From Candidatus Gastranaerophilales bacterium (GTDB lineage Bacteria; Cyanobacteriota; Vampirovibrionia; Gastranaerophilales; CAJFVJ01), in contig JAQUTS010000099.1 of the NCBI GenBank assembly GCA_028694275.1, positions 1-6,503 of the forward strand: 6,503 nt of DNA, given 5' to 3'. The position numbers and the translations under genes are program-made. Shown here one piece after another: positions 4,832 to 6,503 of this stretch. Numbering within the stretch: the first letter of the stretch is position 1; each line of letters starts with the position of its first letter. The notes below the pieces were generated by a model that did not search any database, was not told the origin of the DNA, and worked only from the letters and a program-made list of their open reading frames with translations.

Positions 4832-6478
4832 TTGGCTTACATTAACATTCTTGGAATATTAATTTTATTTGCACTTGCTGCATTTGCATTATTTCAGTTA
4901 TATCTTGTATTTTGCTCATCCAAATACAAAGTTTGGAAACTACGCTATATGTACAATCCGGCCAAATATAACCAAAATTTCAATGTGGTGATTTATTCAA
5001 GAAACCAAGGTGAAGCTGTCGTTGAGCTACTAGAAAACTTAAAACAACAAAATTACCCCCTTGATAAAGTCAAAATCAACATACTTCTTGATAATTGTAC
5101 GGATAATTCTGCAAAACTTTTAGAAATCCTTGGAGGATGCAAACTTTGGAGAATCAATACCCAAGAGCCCATGGGACGCGACGCTGCTTTTGAATGGTTT
5201 TTGGACAGAACTCTTGCAACTGAAAACACAAATGCTTTTGTATTTTTGGATGCCAATAACAGAATCAATCCCTATCTTCTTGAAAACATTAACAATGCAA
5301 TAACAGAGTTCCCTGTCGTAACAGGAAAAATCTGCCACCAAACAGAAAATAAATTTCTTGCGAATTTAATAGGATTATACGAAAAGCTTCACTACAACAT
5401 AAAACTAAAAGGACGCTGCGCAACAGGACTGAGTGTTTTTGCCAATACGGAAATCCTTGCGGTGCGCCAAGAAGTTCTTGAAAAAGTAAGATTCATAAAC
5501 ATTCCAAATCAAAACACCGGAATGCTTTACTCGCTTCTTTTGACAAAAGCACAAGTGCCTATTTTGTATTCTGATGAAGTTGTTGTTTTTCAAAGACAAT
5601 TATCCACAATTAAAACATTCGCTTTTGAAAAAATGACAGAGCTTTTTGATAAGATAAAAACCCTCAAATACTCTATGCACCTTTTAAATGAAGGTATTCC
5701 GACAAGAGCAAAAGAATTACTTATATCTGTTGTTTATCCCAATGATTTTATGATGAGTTCGATGTTTGTATTTTTGGTTGCGTGCTTATTAATTAATGAA
5801 ATCGTAATCCCATCAGGACTTGTCAGATATGTTTTGGCCTTCAGTATTTTGACAATGGCGTATACTTTCTTTTTGGGTAAATTTTCGTTTAACAACGTTA
5901 CAATGTGGCCAATCAAAATTCTTACAGAGCCGCTGATGGTTTTTACAAACTTTATCAAAGGGCCCAAACGCCCTTCGAAAAAAGCTTCCATCTCCTATAC
6001 TCCTCAAAAAGAAAAACAAACAAAAAAATTCAAATTTAAAATGCCAAAATTCAAAATGCCAACCCTAAAGAAAAAACCCTCAAAAAACGCGTCAAGTGTC
6101 TGTGTGACAAATGGGGTAAAAGATATCCCCTGCCTTTTAGAAATCGAAGAACAAGACGGATTATATGCTTCTGTGTTATGGTTTAACAGCAAAAAAATCC
6201 GCTCTAATCAGTTTTTGAGAGCAAGTGACTCTTTGGCAGAACTATCAGAAAAACTCTTTGCGCGGGGCTTTGTTCTAAAAGTTTGCCAAAATTGCGGATA
6301 TTTTGTATCAGAAAAAGACGGCAAACACGATATAATAACAGGATGCTGCCTTCTTGGAATGGTTAAACACGACCAAAAAGAGCCCTACAGTACAAAAATA
6401 TCTTTCAACTGCAAATACATAATACCTTCACACGCAAGAGAATACGTTCTTCGCCAGTTGCAAGACATTAAACGCTAA
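4832..6478 (+). CDS. Membrane-anchored family 2 glycosyltransferase-like protein with C-terminal Cys domain
   Basis: A 548-residue protein resembling processive-type GT2 enzymes, which transfer sugars from nucleotide-sugars at the inner membrane. Order: membrane helix at about 5-28; GT-A-like domain at about 48-260; hydrophobic segments at about 298-325 and 331-348 and a weaker one near 357-375; a Lys-rich linker at 378-418; a C-terminal domain at about 423-548. Matches to GT2: FNVVIYSRNQGEAVVELLENL from Phe50, then QQNYP, INILLDNCTDNS (82-93) and FVFLDANNRINPYLL (136-150). Odd points: the metal-binding DxD is D140-A-N142; the place where the catalytic ED is expected reads TG (229-230); and no QxxRW follows, only QRQLST (254-259). 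The C-terminal domain has C485-x2-C488-G-Y-F, G504-C-C506 and C527 before IIP, a plausible metal or FeS site. Start is TTG with GGAG upstream. It may be a divergent or inactive transferase acting in envelope polysaccharide assembly; the substrate is unknown. Confidence 0.85.
   Translation: MAYINILGILILFALAAFALFQLYLVFCSSKYKVWKLRYMYNPAKYNQNFNVVIYSRNQGEAVVELLENLKQQNYPLDKVKINILLDNCTDNSAKLLEILGGCKLWRINTQEPMGRDAAFEWFLDRTLATENTNAFVFLDANNRINPYLLENINNAITEFPVVTGKICHQTENKFLANLIGLYEKLHYNIKLKGRCATGLSVFANTEILAVRQEVLEKVRFINIPNQNTGMLYSLLLTKAQVPILYSDEVVVFQRQLSTIKTFAFEKMTELFDKIKTLKYSMHLLNEGIPTRAKELLISVVYPNDFMMSSMFVFLVACLLINEIVIPSGLVRYVLAFSILTMAYTFFLGKFSFNNVTMWPIKILTEPLMVFTNFIKGPKRPSKKASISYTPQKEKQTKKFKFKMPKFKMPTLKKKPSKNASSVCVTNGVKDIPCLLEIEEQDGLYASVLWFNSKKIRSNQFLRASDSLAELSEKLFARGFVLKVCQNCGYFVSEKDGKHDIITGCCLLGMVKHDQKEPYSTKISFNCKYIIPSHAREYVLRQLQDIKR
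6026..6061 (+). repeat. Short in-frame repeat encoding KFKxxMP units
   Basis: Encodes KFKFKMPKFKMP (residues 399-410): the unit KFKMP occurs in tandem, followed by TLKKKP. It is the core of a Lys-rich linker joining the membrane part of the glycosyltransferase-like protein to its Cys domain. Likely cytoplasmic and able to lie along acidic lipid headgroups. Slippage in such repeats could vary linker length between strains. Confidence 0.65.
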
Positions 6479-6503
6479 TTTGCAAACTTATAAAAACCTT
6501 CAT

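Noticed and set aside
5957..5975. Small inverted repeat AAGGGC/GCCCTT in the glycosyltransferase-like gene
   Set aside because: Only 6 bp of stem inside coding sequence, no T-run after it; not a terminator.
6468..6503. Possible end of a convergent minus-strand gene at the right edge (one frame reads GFYKFAN then stop at 6475)
   Set aside because: Only eight codons are visible; cannot be told from chance.

Overview
The window is AT-rich bacterial chromosomal DNA with dense, mostly single-copy housekeeping and envelope genes. I see no mobile element, CRISPR array, tRNA or rRNA. My best guess for the source is a non-photosynthetic relative of the Cyanobacteria (Melainabacteria/Vampirovibrionia, for example a gut Gastranaerophilales lineage). 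The pointers are a PDZ-radical SAM-DUF512 protein typical of Cyanobacteria and Clostridia, an MlaE-type lipid transport permease (implying an outer membrane), low GC content and non-ATG starts. This is inference from gene families; no phylogenetic marker is present.

Layout from left to right. (1) 1-771, minus: the N-terminal 257 codons of L-aspartate oxidase NadB, first enzyme of de novo NAD synthesis, running off the left edge. (2) 772-838: a short divergent intergenic region where -10-like hexamers for both directions overlap in a near-symmetric sequence. (3) 839-1255, plus: an unrecognised 138-residue protein whose 3' end overlaps the next gene tail to tail by 17 bp. (4) 4205 down to 1239, minus: a compact three-gene run in transcription order of branched-chain amino acid aminotransferase (IlvE), MlaE-family permease and PDZ/radical SAM/DUF512 protein. 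The first pair overlaps by 8 bp and the second pair is 23 bp apart. A perfect 10-bp inverted repeat lies inside the start of the permease gene. (5) 4327-4656, minus: a small unrecognised protein with two hydrophobic segments. (6) 4657-4831: a divergent intergenic region. (7) 4832-6478, plus: a membrane-anchored family 2 glycosyltransferase-like protein with degenerate catalytic motifs, a Lys-rich linker and a four-cysteine C-terminal domain.

How they fit together: NadB and IlvE are central metabolism (NAD; Ile/Leu/Val and their keto acids). MlaE and the glycosyltransferase-like protein point to the cell envelope. The IlvE-MlaE-DUF512 run looks like one transcription unit, but it has no obvious pathway logic. 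The MlaF ATPase and MlaD substrate-binding partners are not in the window.

Most of the region is ordinary. The points most worth a second look are the glycosyltransferase-like protein (apparently missing several catalytic residues and fused to a Cys domain), the intragenic hairpin in the permease gene, and the corrected GTG start of IlvE.
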